DNA of 13,651 nt from positions 1 to 13,651 of the forward strand of contig JAAYHI010000158.1 of the NCBI GenBank assembly GCA_012727415.1, given 5' to 3'. Shown here in pieces: positions 1-6,655 of this stretch; the stretch's first letter is position 1; each line of letters begins with the position of its first letter. The notes under the pieces are model-generated. The model did not search any database. It saw only the letters and a program-made list of their open reading frames with translations, and had not been told where the DNA came from. This stretch comes from Bacillota bacterium (GTDB taxonomy: Bacteria > Bacillota > Proteinivoracia > UBA4975). Made by a program: the position numbers and the translations under genes.

Positions 1-168
1 GCCCTGACCATGCTGTTGTATAAGCCGGTGGTTACTGCCCTCCGGAAACGGAATTTGGTCCCGAAAAGGGAGACAGAGGGCAAGAAATCCTTCTTTAATT
101 TTGGCGTGGTGCTGACTTCACTTTTTGTCATAATTACCTGCATCCTGTTTATCCTGGCCCTGCGCTAG
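1..168 (+). CDS. C-terminal end of an integral membrane protein, possibly an ECF transporter S component (5' end outside the window)
   Basis: The first reading frame is open from base 1 to a TAG at 166-168 and gives 55 residues. It has a short hydrophobic start followed by LLYKPVVTALRKRNLVPKRE, a charged linker, and one strong membrane helix (about residues 35-54, GVVLTSLFVIITCILFILA) ending in ALR. An L-Y-K-P segment next to a basic stretch and a final hydrophobic helix recalls the C-terminus of substrate-binding (S) subunits of energy-coupling factor vitamin transporters. That match is from memory of the family and is weak because only the tail is visible. The next gene begins 62 bases later on the same strand and no terminator is visible between them. 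Membrane location is well supported; the family is not. Confidence 0.55.
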   Translation, partial: ALTMLLYKPVVTALRKRNLVPKRETEGKKSFFNFGVVLTSLFVIITCILFILALR

Positions 169-188
169 TGTGCAAGCCGGGAAAGTAA

Positions 189-197
189 TGGTAAAAT
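189..197 (+). promoter_or_regulatory. Candidate extended -10 promoter for the SIMPL gene
   Basis: The sequence TGGTAAAAT fits the TGnTATAAT extended -10 pattern with one mismatch. A start site near 204 would leave a leader of about 26 bases before the GTG at 231, with the ribosome binding site at 220-226 well inside it. No convincing -35 box lies 17 bases upstream, which extended -10 promoters can do without. Confidence 0.35.
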
Positions 198-230
198 TAA
201 GCCAAGAATTTAGGAGCACAGGAGGGCAAC

Positions 231-881
231 GTGAATAAGACAATTACCGTTACCGGGAATGGGAAGGTATCTGCCAGGCCGGACTATGTAAGACTTACCA
301 TGTCGTTGGAAGCAAAGGACAGGCAATATGATAAGGCTATGGATATGGCTGCCAATAAGATAGAACAGCTGGATGCCTGTCTGGTTGCCGTGGGCTTCGA
401 AAAAAGTGCAATCAAGACCACTAGCTTTCAGGTAAGGACAGAGTATGACAACGTCAGGGACAAGTATGGCGGTTATAAACAAGTGTTCAAGGGATATGCG
501 GTTGGGCACAATTTGCAGCTGGAGTTCGACCTGGATACCAAGCGCCTGGCCAGGGCATTAACTGCCATTGCCCAGTGTGTTGCGGAACCTCATATATCTA
601 TAGATTTCACTCTCAAGGACCCCACTGAAGTAAGAGATGAAGTGCTGAAAGCCGCTGCCGAAAATGCCAGGAGAAAAGCTCTCGTTCTCTGTGAAGCAGC
701 CGGTGTTACTTTAGGAGATCTGTTGTCGATTAATTACAGCTGGGGAGAGATAAAAGTCTCCTCAAGAACGGATTTTGTCCTCAGTGAAGCCGCTCCGGTA
801 ATGGCGATGGCATTTGACTTTGAACCAGAAGACATTGATCTCACCGACACTGCAACCTTTGTGTGGGAAATTCATAAGTAA
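231..881 (+). CDS. SIMPL domain (DUF541, YggE-like) protein without signal peptide
   Basis: The 216-residue product begins TITVTGNGKVSARPDYV, the typical opening of SIMPL/DUF541 proteins (E. coli YggE, interleukin-1 receptor kinase-associated SIMPL). It continues with the family's alternating strands and helices: a long helix around residues 35-55, the GFEKSAIKTTSFQV segment, and the late helix EVRDEVLKAAAENARRKAL. The GTG start at 231 follows AGGAGGG (220-226) at good spacing. Family members are linked to oxidative stress tolerance and outer-surface functions, but no biochemical activity is established. Many Gram-negative members carry a signal peptide; this one has none and should stay in the cytoplasm. 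It probably forms its own transcription unit, with a promoter candidate at 189 and an intrinsic terminator just after the stop. The domain call is firm; the role is open. Confidence 0.9.
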   Translation: MNKTITVTGNGKVSARPDYVRLTMSLEAKDRQYDKAMDMAANKIEQLDACLVAVGFEKSAIKTTSFQVRTEYDNVRDKYGGYKQVFKGYAVGHNLQLEFDLDTKRLARALTAIAQCVAEPHISIDFTLKDPTEVRDEVLKAAAENARRKALVLCEAAGVTLGDLLSINYSWGEIKVSSRTDFVLSEAAPVMAMAFDFEPEDIDLTDTATFVWEIHK

Positions 882-889
882 GATGCTTA

Positions 890-928
890 GGGCTTTCTGA
901 GATATACTCAGAGGGCCCCTGTTTTTTT
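890..928 (+). terminator. Intrinsic terminator after the SIMPL gene
   Basis: A 12-bp stem pairs 890-901 with 907-918 (two G-U pairs), closing a 5-base loop ATATA. After two bases and a G it is followed by seven T residues at 922-928. It starts 9 bases after the TAA of the SIMPL gene and should end that transcript. Confidence 0.85.
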
Positions 929-930
929 GG

Positions 931-939
931 TGATATAAC
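931..939 (+). promoter_or_regulatory. Candidate extended -10 promoter for the small gene at 1006
   Basis: TGATATAAC matches TGnTATAAT with one mismatch and lies directly after the T-run of the preceding terminator. A start near 946 would give a leader of about 60 bases. No good -35 box is present. Confidence 0.3.
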
Positions 940-1005
940 TCCAGGGGATATTATCCGACACTTCAGGGTCCCCAATTGTATCTATAGTGAAAGGAGGGCA
1001 ATGCC

Positions 1006-1314
1006 TTGGCAATACCTTTGTTGCGTACGGACAAAGAGATTGCGGAAATCTACCAGCGCCACAAGAATACAGTCTACCGTGTCATGAAGGGCATATTTAT
1101 GCCGATTAAATACGCTGAAGATTCTATAATCCAAAGCAATGATGCGACTCTGTACCTGCTTGACCTTGCCGAGTATGGAATGCTGGATGGGGTGCGTTGG
1201 ATGTTTCTTGAAACAAAATACGGCCTGGTGTACAGTAAAGATTCTTACCCCTCCCTGGCTGGAGCTGGAAACCTGGAAGATATTAAAGAAATCCTCCGGG
1301 AAAAACTAAAGTAG
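1006..1314 (+). CDS. Small protein of unknown function (102 residues), N-terminus resembling sigma-70 region 2 helix
   Basis: I do not recognise this gene. The TTG start at 1006 is chosen because GGAGGG (993-998) sits 7 bases upstream. The ATG at 1001 is in another frame that soon meets a stop. The product is soluble, mixed charge, and predicted mostly helical. Residues 9-30 (DKEIAEIYQRHKNTVYRVMK and following) look like the first helix of sigma-70 region 2 in ECF-type sigma factors (pattern E-x-Y-x-x-x-x-x-x-V-Y-R), but the rest of region 2 and all of region 4 are missing, so it cannot be a working sigma factor. Residues 54-66 and 86-97 (AEYGMLDGVRWMF; GAGNLEDIKEIL) resemble the second parts of ankyrin-like helical hairpins, a weak likeness. 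It is flanked by terminators on both sides and so is probably monocistronic. Confidence 0.75.
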   Translation: MAIPLLRTDKEIAEIYQRHKNTVYRVMKGIFMPIKYAEDSIIQSNDATLYLLDLAEYGMLDGVRWMFLETKYGLVYSKDSYPSLAGAGNLEDIKEILREKLK

Positions 1315-1321
1315 GATAAGG

Positions 1322-1351
1322 AATCCCGCGGGACATGCCCGCGGGATTTTT
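1322..1351 (+). terminator. Intrinsic terminator after the small gene
   Basis: A perfect 11-bp stem (1322-1332 with 1338-1348) rich in G and C encloses the loop ACATG and runs into five T residues (1347-1351). It begins 8 bases after the TAG at 1312-1314. The right arm and the next bases allow a competing hairpin (1328-1336 with 1352-1360), described in the findings. Confidence 0.85.
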
Positions 1352-1406
1352 ATGTCCCGCCTGAATTGCCGCTGATGGAAGGGGATAGAAGAATTATGCC
1401 GAATAT

Positions 1407-1415
1407 TGTCATAAT
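1407..1415 (+). promoter_or_regulatory. Candidate extended -10 promoter for the TPR/C39 gene
   Basis: TGTCATAAT matches TGnTATAAT with one mismatch. Transcription would start near 1422, leaving a short leader that still includes the AGGTGGG ribosome binding site at 1426-1432. No clear -35 box is seen. It is the only candidate between the terminator at 1351 and the gene. Confidence 0.3.
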
Positions 1416-1437
1416 GCTAATTGTTAGGTGGGATACC

Positions 1438-4400
1438 ATGACTTTTGATTTCACTGCTTTAAAGCAGAATTATGACGACAAACAATATGCCAACTGCTTC
1501 CCCGCCCTGAAAGAGGTTAAATCCTTGCTGAAGCAAGACCCCATGCAGGCAAACTTGTTGGCGAAGATTGCCTGGCAGGCAGGGAACACCCGCCTGGAGA
1601 GGACTATATTGCGGTGGGGAGTCCATCAATTCCCGGATAATGTAGAAATGCTCTGTGGTCTGGCCTATGCCTACTACTCCTCCATGCGGCTGATTGATGC
1701 CAAAGACCTGTTGGAGCGGGCGGGAAAGCTGGCTGCGGATGACGAGGAACGAGGAAAGGTATGGCTATACAAGAGTGTGTTTTTTTCCCAAATGCGCCTC
1801 TTTACTTCGGCAGAAAGCTGTCTCCACCGGGCCAGGGAGTTGCTGGGCCCGGATAAAGTGCTGAAAGAAAAAGGGTATTTCCTGCTGATGCAGGAGCGCA
1901 TCCGTGAAAGCTCAGCCTGCTTGCAGAAGGCAATCGCGGCGGATCCAGGTCGGGAAGATGTGTACATGATGTTGGCTTACCTGAAGAATCTGGAACAGAA
2001 TTGGGCGGGGGCGAAACAATGGCTGGAAGCCGGACTGCAACAATCCCCCCAGTCCCTTCACCTCCTTTATTACCTGGCCACTGCCCAGTGGCTGCTGGGA
2101 GAAGCCGATGCCTTTGAATATTCGGTTGCCAGGATTGTGGAGCTAAACCCCGAGGCGGAATTTATTCCTGCCCTCAATTGGCTGCAAGGAATAAATGCAT
2201 ACCGCAGAGAAGACTGGCACAGGGTTAAGGAAATCCTTTCGCAAAGTATCGCTGCCGGGGGAAAAGACTTTGCCCTGAACCTCAGCACCTGGAACGCAGA
2301 TGTGCCCTGGGAGCGAGTTTCTCTGCACTTAAATCCCAGAATGCAGCGGCATAACCACTGTGTGCCTTGCGCAGTGTCGAATATCCTGGATTACTATGGA
2401 ATCTCTGTTGATCAGCTGGATTTGGGCGAGAGGTTGCTGGATACCGGGGGAACCCCCATGCACAACTTGTACACCTGGCTGGAGGATGAGGGTTATGCCT
2501 TTGTTGCCTTCAGGGCCAGTCAGGACCAGGTTAAGACCGCTTTGCGCAACGGCATTCCTGTCCTGATGTCTTTGCGGAGCGCAGCCGGTGCCCATGTAAC
2601 CATAATCTATGGTTTTGACGATGCCCTGCAGGTCTTCTTCCTGCAGGACCCGGGCTCCCTCTTTCCCTTGCCCCTGCTGTACTCCCAATATGATGAGACC
2701 TTCGCCAATTCATTTTATGAGGCCGTTGCCCTGGTTCCTGCGGCGGAAAAGGACAGGCTCTCCCCCTTGCTTGCCTGGGATGAACCCCAGCTGCGCCTGC
2801 TTGCCCAACACACATACATGTACAATACCGGTGCCTGCGGCCAGGCGGAAATTGCAGCACAGGTGCGGGCCCTGCAGCGGGACAAGATATATTTCTCAGG
2901 ACTTCTCATAGAATGCAAGCCCCAGCATGTGGCGGAGGCAGATTTTCGCCTGGCGGTGGAACAGCTTTGGGATGCGCCCCAGTGTATGGAGCTTTTCCGC
3001 CTCAGAGTCATCAACGCACTGTGCGTGCGGGGCATGTTCCGCGAAGCCTCAGAGCGCATGCATGAGCTGAAAGGTCGGAATACTGGCTGGTTTGGCCTGG
3101 TACTGCAAGCAAAAATGGCATTGTATCATGAACAAAATCCCGGAAAGGCTTTGCCTTTAGCCCGCAAGGCGGTCCGCATTTTGCCGGCATCTGACGAAAG
3201 CCTTGCCCTCCTGGGGCAAGCCCTGATGCAGCTGGGTGAGTATTCGGCGGCAGCAGAATATTTATCCTGGGCAGTGGAGCTGCAGCCAGAGAGAGAATGG
3301 CTGTATGCAAGTATTGGCGAGAATTACCGCCGCCAGGGACAATATGCCCTGGCCGAAGAAAACTTGAGAAAGGCACTGGCCATGGAGCCAGAAGACTGTT
3401 GGGCCTTGGAACAACTGGGGCTCTGTTACCTGGATCAACGAAAAATCGCCGAAGCTCAGGACTGCTTCCGCAAAGCTGCCTCTCTTGACCCGCGACGGCC
3501 CTGGCCCTACGCTTATTTAGCCCAGATTCATGAAATGCAGGAGAATTATCCCGAAGCAATAAACTGCCTGCAACTGGGGCTGAAGGCGACGGAAGGGCAT
3601 CCGGAATTGTTGTGGGAAATCGGGCGCATCCTTATTGAACGGGAACGCTATAGTCAAGCCCTGTCCTACCTGATGAAATCTACGGAGAAGCAGGATGACC
3701 CCAGCTTAGCGGCAATGATAGCTTCTTGTCAGCTGGAAACGGGGCGGCAGGCAGAAGCAGTGAAAACTGTTGAGGCTGCCCTGCAGAAGCACCCGGATTC
3801 ATCCCTATTGCATGCCCGATATGGGCATATCCTTGAGCAGACAGGGCAAAAGGAAGAGGCCCTGGTTCACCTGGGGAAAGCCATTGAGCTCGATCCCACA
3901 TACCAATGGCCCTTTGGCCTGTTGCTGGACCTTTGCAGGGAAGCGAAAGCCCCCAACCGGGGCAGACTAGTGCTGGAAAATATCTTGGTTAAGCAAGGGC
4001 CTTCAGAAAATGTCCTGTGCTATCTCGGCTCCTTGTGGGAGATGGAGGGAGACAGGCGGCAGGCAGAAGCCCTGTACCGGCAGGCCGTGCAACTGAACCC
4101 TGGCAGCACCTTTCCCCGCTGCCGCCTGGCGGAATTACACAGGCAGGAGCAGCGGTGGGCAGAAGCAGAAAAAAGCTTCCTGAAGTTGCTGGAGCATGCC
4201 GGGGCTCCTCTGGAAGCATATTTTTCCCTGGCCGACCTGTACCGCCAAACCGACAGGCTGGAAGAGGCAATGGCCATGCTGCAGGAAGTATCCGGGAATA
4301 GAAAACATGAGCCCTCCTTCTGGAACAACTTGTATTCCTTTTTGGCTGGAGCCGACCGCCTCCAGGAGTTTGAATCCTTTCTTCCTCAGTTGCCTCCAGG

Positions 4401-5883
4401 GCGCTGGCACAGCACCCTGCTCCATGCCCGCTACCTGGAAGAGGCGGGCAGGACCGATGAGGCATCTGAACTGTTGGAGTCCTATCTCGCCGCAAATCCT
4501 GAGGATCTTCTGTCTCTAAATGAAGTTGCCCTCCACTACGAGATTCACGGGCATCTGCAGAAGGCGGAAGAAAAATGGGCCCTCTCCCTGCAACAGGATG
4601 TGACAGACAAGGCCCTTGCTGGGCTTTTGCGGACTCTGTATAACCAGGGCAAGATTGCCGCTGCAGAAAAACTCGCCAATGCACCCAGACTGACGCCGCA
4701 ACAGAAGCGGGACTCCTATATCCGGGTGGGCTTATGGCTCTATTGTGATTACCGCTACCCTGAGGCCATCCCTTGGTTTAACACTGATTTTGTCCTGGAG
4801 AACGCCGAGACCTATGTGTATACCTGCTTAGCGGACTCCTACAACAAAGCAAGACAGCCCGATGAGGCCATAGCTACCATCACCAAGGCCTACAGGCTCT
4901 TCCCGAATAATATCGACGTTCTATACTGGTATGGGGATATATTGTCCGACAGGGGGATGTGGCAGGCAGCCTTGCCAGCCTATGAAAGGCTGTATGAATA
5001 TTACAGTGATGCTGAGCAAAAAGCTTATGCCTTATCAATGCAGGGATATTGCCTCATGTGCCTGGGTAAGCACAGGGATGCCCAGGAAACACTCCGCAGG
5101 GCTTTAGCCCTTAACAGCATGGAGGAATTTGCGGCAACTAATATCGCCTCATACTGCCTGAAACACAACAAGCTTTCCGAGGCCCTGACCATCTTAAAGC
5201 CATTAGTCGATGCCGGCAAAGGCTTAAGTATGCCCTGCCTGCTCAGCAACTTTCTCAGGGCAGCCTTTTCCCTGGGGTTACCCGGAGAACAACATTGGCT
5301 GGATTTAGCCAGGCAAAGGCTCCAATACATCCGCACCACTGGCAAAGCAGGGCCTCATGAGACTGAGATGTTACATGCCCTGGCCAAAGAATTGGCCGTT
5401 GAGCTGGGAGATGAAGAAGCTCAGAAAGAAGTTGGCCCCAGGAATCTGTTTTCCAGGCTGTACACTAAGTACAGCATCTGGCGGCGGTTTGCCTCCAGCA
5501 CCAGGCTTAGGTGGACAGGCATTGTCTGCGCTCTGGCCTTTCTCTCCTTGTTGGCCTTTGACAATATATATGTGGATGGCTATATCCTGAAAGAAAACAT
5601 GCTTCTTTGCGCCGGTGGTCTGCTGTTATGCATCCTTACGGCATTTCGACGCAAGTGGGCGACGATAATACTGGCGGGAATCGCAGGATTGGTTGCCGGG
5701 GTATTACTAATACTTAATCTGACTGTGCCGGTGTTGCAGGACTATATTAAAACCAAGGCCTATGTGGAGGCCGGTGTATTTGCCCTGCAAACGGCAGTGT
5801 CAGTTATCGGTGCTTTTAGTTTAGTAACCCTGACAACCAAGACCAGGGACTTTCTCCACCTCAAACAGCTCCACGAAATTTAA
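1438..5883 (+). CDS. Giant TPR-repeat protein with embedded C39-like cysteine peptidase domain and C-terminal membrane anchor
   Basis: The ATG at 1438 is preferred because AGGTGGG (1426-1432) precedes it by 5 bases; in-frame starts upstream (TTG 1366, ATG 1396) lack as good a site. The product has 1481 residues. Residues about 20-275 are degenerate TPR-like helix pairs. Residues about 300-440 form a peptidase C39-like domain with Q303, nucleophile C308 (HNHCVPCAVSNILDYYG), H386 (GAHVTIIYGFDD) and D404 (LQDPG), so the Cys-His-Asp triad appears intact. Residues about 450-1300 are many TPRs, clearest around 580-800 (for example YAEEN-type helices ending in LDP or MEP). Four hydrophobic helices lie near 1359-1376, 1388-1406, 1408-1432 and 1443-1466. 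There is no signal peptide, so the repeats and the peptidase domain should face the cytoplasm. TPRs bind proteins and C39 domains often cut after double-glycine leaders; the substrate here is unknown. Confidence 0.92.
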   Translation: MTFDFTALKQNYDDKQYANCFPALKEVKSLLKQDPMQANLLAKIAWQAGNTRLERTILRWGVHQFPDNVEMLCGLAYAYYSSMRLIDAKDLLERAGKLAADDEERGKVWLYKSVFFSQMRLFTSAESCLHRARELLGPDKVLKEKGYFLLMQERIRESSACLQKAIAADPGREDVYMMLAYLKNLEQNWAGAKQWLEAGLQQSPQSLHLLYYLATAQWLLGEADAFEYSVARIVELNPEAEFIPALNWLQGINAYRREDWHRVKEILSQSIAAGGKDFALNLSTWNADVPWERVSLHLNPRMQRHNHCVPCAVSNILDYYGISVDQLDLGERLLDTGGTPMHNLYTWLEDEGYAFVAFRASQDQVKTALRNGIPVLMSLRSAAGAHVTIIYGFDDALQVFFLQDPGSLFPLPLLYSQYDETFANSFYEAVALVPAAEKDRLSPLLAWDEPQLRLLAQHTYMYNTGACGQAEIAAQVRALQRDKIYFSGLLIECKPQHVAEADFRLAVEQLWDAPQCMELFRLRVINALCVRGMFREASERMHELKGRNTGWFGLVLQAKMALYHEQNPGKALPLARKAVRILPASDESLALLGQALMQLGEYSAAAEYLSWAVELQPEREWLYASIGENYRRQGQYALAEENLRKALAMEPEDCWALEQLGLCYLDQRKIAEAQDCFRKAASLDPRRPWPYAYLAQIHEMQENYPEAINCLQLGLKATEGHPELLWEIGRILIERERYSQALSYLMKSTEKQDDPSLAAMIASCQLETGRQAEAVKTVEAALQKHPDSSLLHARYGHILEQTGQKEEALVHLGKAIELDPTYQWPFGLLLDLCREAKAPNRGRLVLENILVKQGPSENVLCYLGSLWEMEGDRRQAEALYRQAVQLNPGSTFPRCRLAELHRQEQRWAEAEKSFLKLLEHAGAPLEAYFSLADLYRQTDRLEEAMAMLQEVSGNRKHEPSFWNNLYSFLAGADRLQEFESFLPQLPPGRWHSTLLHARYLEEAGRTDEASELLESYLAANPEDLLSLNEVALHYEIHGHLQKAEEKWALSLQQDVTDKALAGLLRTLYNQGKIAAAEKLANAPRLTPQQKRDSYIRVGLWLYCDYRYPEAIPWFNTDFVLENAETYVYTCLADSYNKARQPDEAIATITKAYRLFPNNIDVLYWYGDILSDRGMWQAALPAYERLYEYYSDAEQKAYALSMQGYCLMCLGKHRDAQETLRRALALNSMEEFAATNIASYCLKHNKLSEALTILKPLVDAGKGLSMPCLLSNFLRAAFSLGLPGEQHWLDLARQRLQYIRTTGKAGPHETEMLHALAKELAVELGDEEAQKEVGPRNLFSRLYTKYSIWRRFASSTRLRWTGIVCALAFLSLLAFDNIYVDGYILKENMLLCAGGLLLCILTAFRRKWATIILAGIAGLVAGVLLILNLTVPVLQDYIKTKAYVEAGVFALQTAVSVIGAFSLVTLTTKTRDFLHLKQLHEI

Positions 5884-5887
5884 TGGC

Positions 5888-5916
5888 AAGACCCACCAGT
5901 CAGCGGCGGGTCTTTT
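5888..5916 (+). terminator. Intrinsic terminator after the TPR/C39 gene, overlapping the end of the opposing gene
   Basis: AAGACCC at 5888-5894 pairs with GGGTCTT at 5908-5914. Two further base pairs follow past one mismatch (5896-5897 with 5905-5906), and the right arm runs on into TCTTTTCTTC. It lies 5 bases after the TAA. The right arm is also the last codons of the convergent ATP-grasp gene. On the - strand the hairpin is followed by only a poor T-run, so it may be weaker in that direction. Confidence 0.75.
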
Positions 5917-6652
5917 CTTCTGCCAGCCTGCGGCGGGCTTTCTCATATTTCTCCCGGGATATTTTATCGTTGACTAATTTACAGCGGGCGCATTGAGGCT
6001 GGTTGTTGGCCTCCAGGAACCAGATCCGCCCCTTTTTGTCCAGGGCCAGATCCAGGCCCACAATCTTCATGCCGAAAGCAGAACCTAATACACTGGCTAT
6101 TTGGTGGCTGAGATCCGCCAGCTCCCGGAAGGTGACCAGGGGATCGCGCCGCTGGTCATATTTCCTGAGGATGTCGTGGAGGGGGTAATCGGTTGCCCCC
6201 TGGGCTACATTGGTGACGACGGCGTCTTCCCGGTTGGCCACCTTGGCGGAAGTCAATGTGAGCCGCCATACCTTGTATGGCTTCTGGAGGACAATGCGGA
6301 TGTCAAAGGGGCAGTTTTTGTATGTGGCCAGGTCAATTCCCTGTTGCAGGAAGCAGCTCTTATCTCCCAGCAGGGCAGTGACTTCCGGCACTAACTGGGG
6401 CTCCCCTACTTGTTGGCTGTGGTTGGCGGAGCTTATTTCAAACCTGGCCTCAGTGAGCTTTTGTATCCGAAAGATGCCGAGGCCCATGTGCCCCTTCACG
6501 GGTTTGACATACACTGTCCTGTGCCTGCGTAGCATTGCCCAGAGGTTATCTGCCTCATATTCCATGGTCTCAGGGACATGGCGGGCGATATAAGGGTCGG
6601 CGAGGAGGGCATGTATTTTATCCAGCTTGTTCTTGCGCTTTTTTATTGCCAT
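5900..6652 (-). CDS. YheC/YheD-like ATP-grasp protein, short form
   Basis: The 250-residue product matches the ATP-grasp part of the YheC/YheD family of endospore coat-associated proteins: N-terminal NKLDKIHALLADPYIARHVPET, then TVYVKPVKGHMGLGI with the nucleotide-binding K50 and glycine loop, a central IDLATYKNCPFDIRIVLQ, and the metal-binding end GLDLALDKKGRIWFLEANNQ with D near 203, E214 and N216. ATP-grasp enzymes join a carboxylate to an amine or thiol using ATP; no substrate is known for this family. Bacillus YheC and YheD are roughly 360-450 residues, so the usual N-terminal domain is absent here. A C221-A-R-C224 pair follows the active-site end. The ATG is 3 bases after the stop of the glycosyltransferase gene, with AGGTG 7 bases upstream, so it is the last gene of the cluster. 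The fold is firm; the role in the coat or in decorating the glycan is inferred. Confidence 0.85.
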   Translation of the reverse strand: MAIKKRKNKLDKIHALLADPYIARHVPETMEYEADNLWAMLRRHRTVYVKPVKGHMGLGIFRIQKLTEARFEISSANHSQQVGEPQLVPEVTALLGDKSCFLQQGIDLATYKNCPFDIRIVLQKPYKVWRLTLTSAKVANREDAVVTNVAQGATDYPLHDILRKYDQRRDPLVTFRELADLSHQIASVLGSAFGMKIVGLDLALDKKGRIWFLEANNQPQCARCKLVNDKISREKYEKARRRLAEEKTRR

Positions 6653-6655
6653 GGC

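Noticed and set aside
983..988. TATAGT as the -10 box of the gene at 1006
   Set aside because: The transcript would start within or after the ribosome binding site at 993-998, and there is no -35 at the right distance.
1366..1437. Upstream starts (TTG 1366, ATG 1396) for the TPR/C39 gene
   Set aside because: The extra 24 residues look like translated leader, while ATG 1438 has a well-placed AGGTGGG.
3989..4684. A 231-codon open frame on the - strand inside the TPR/C39 gene
   Set aside because: The product is rich in R, P, G and S and has no domain-like pattern; the + strand frame encodes clear TPRs here.
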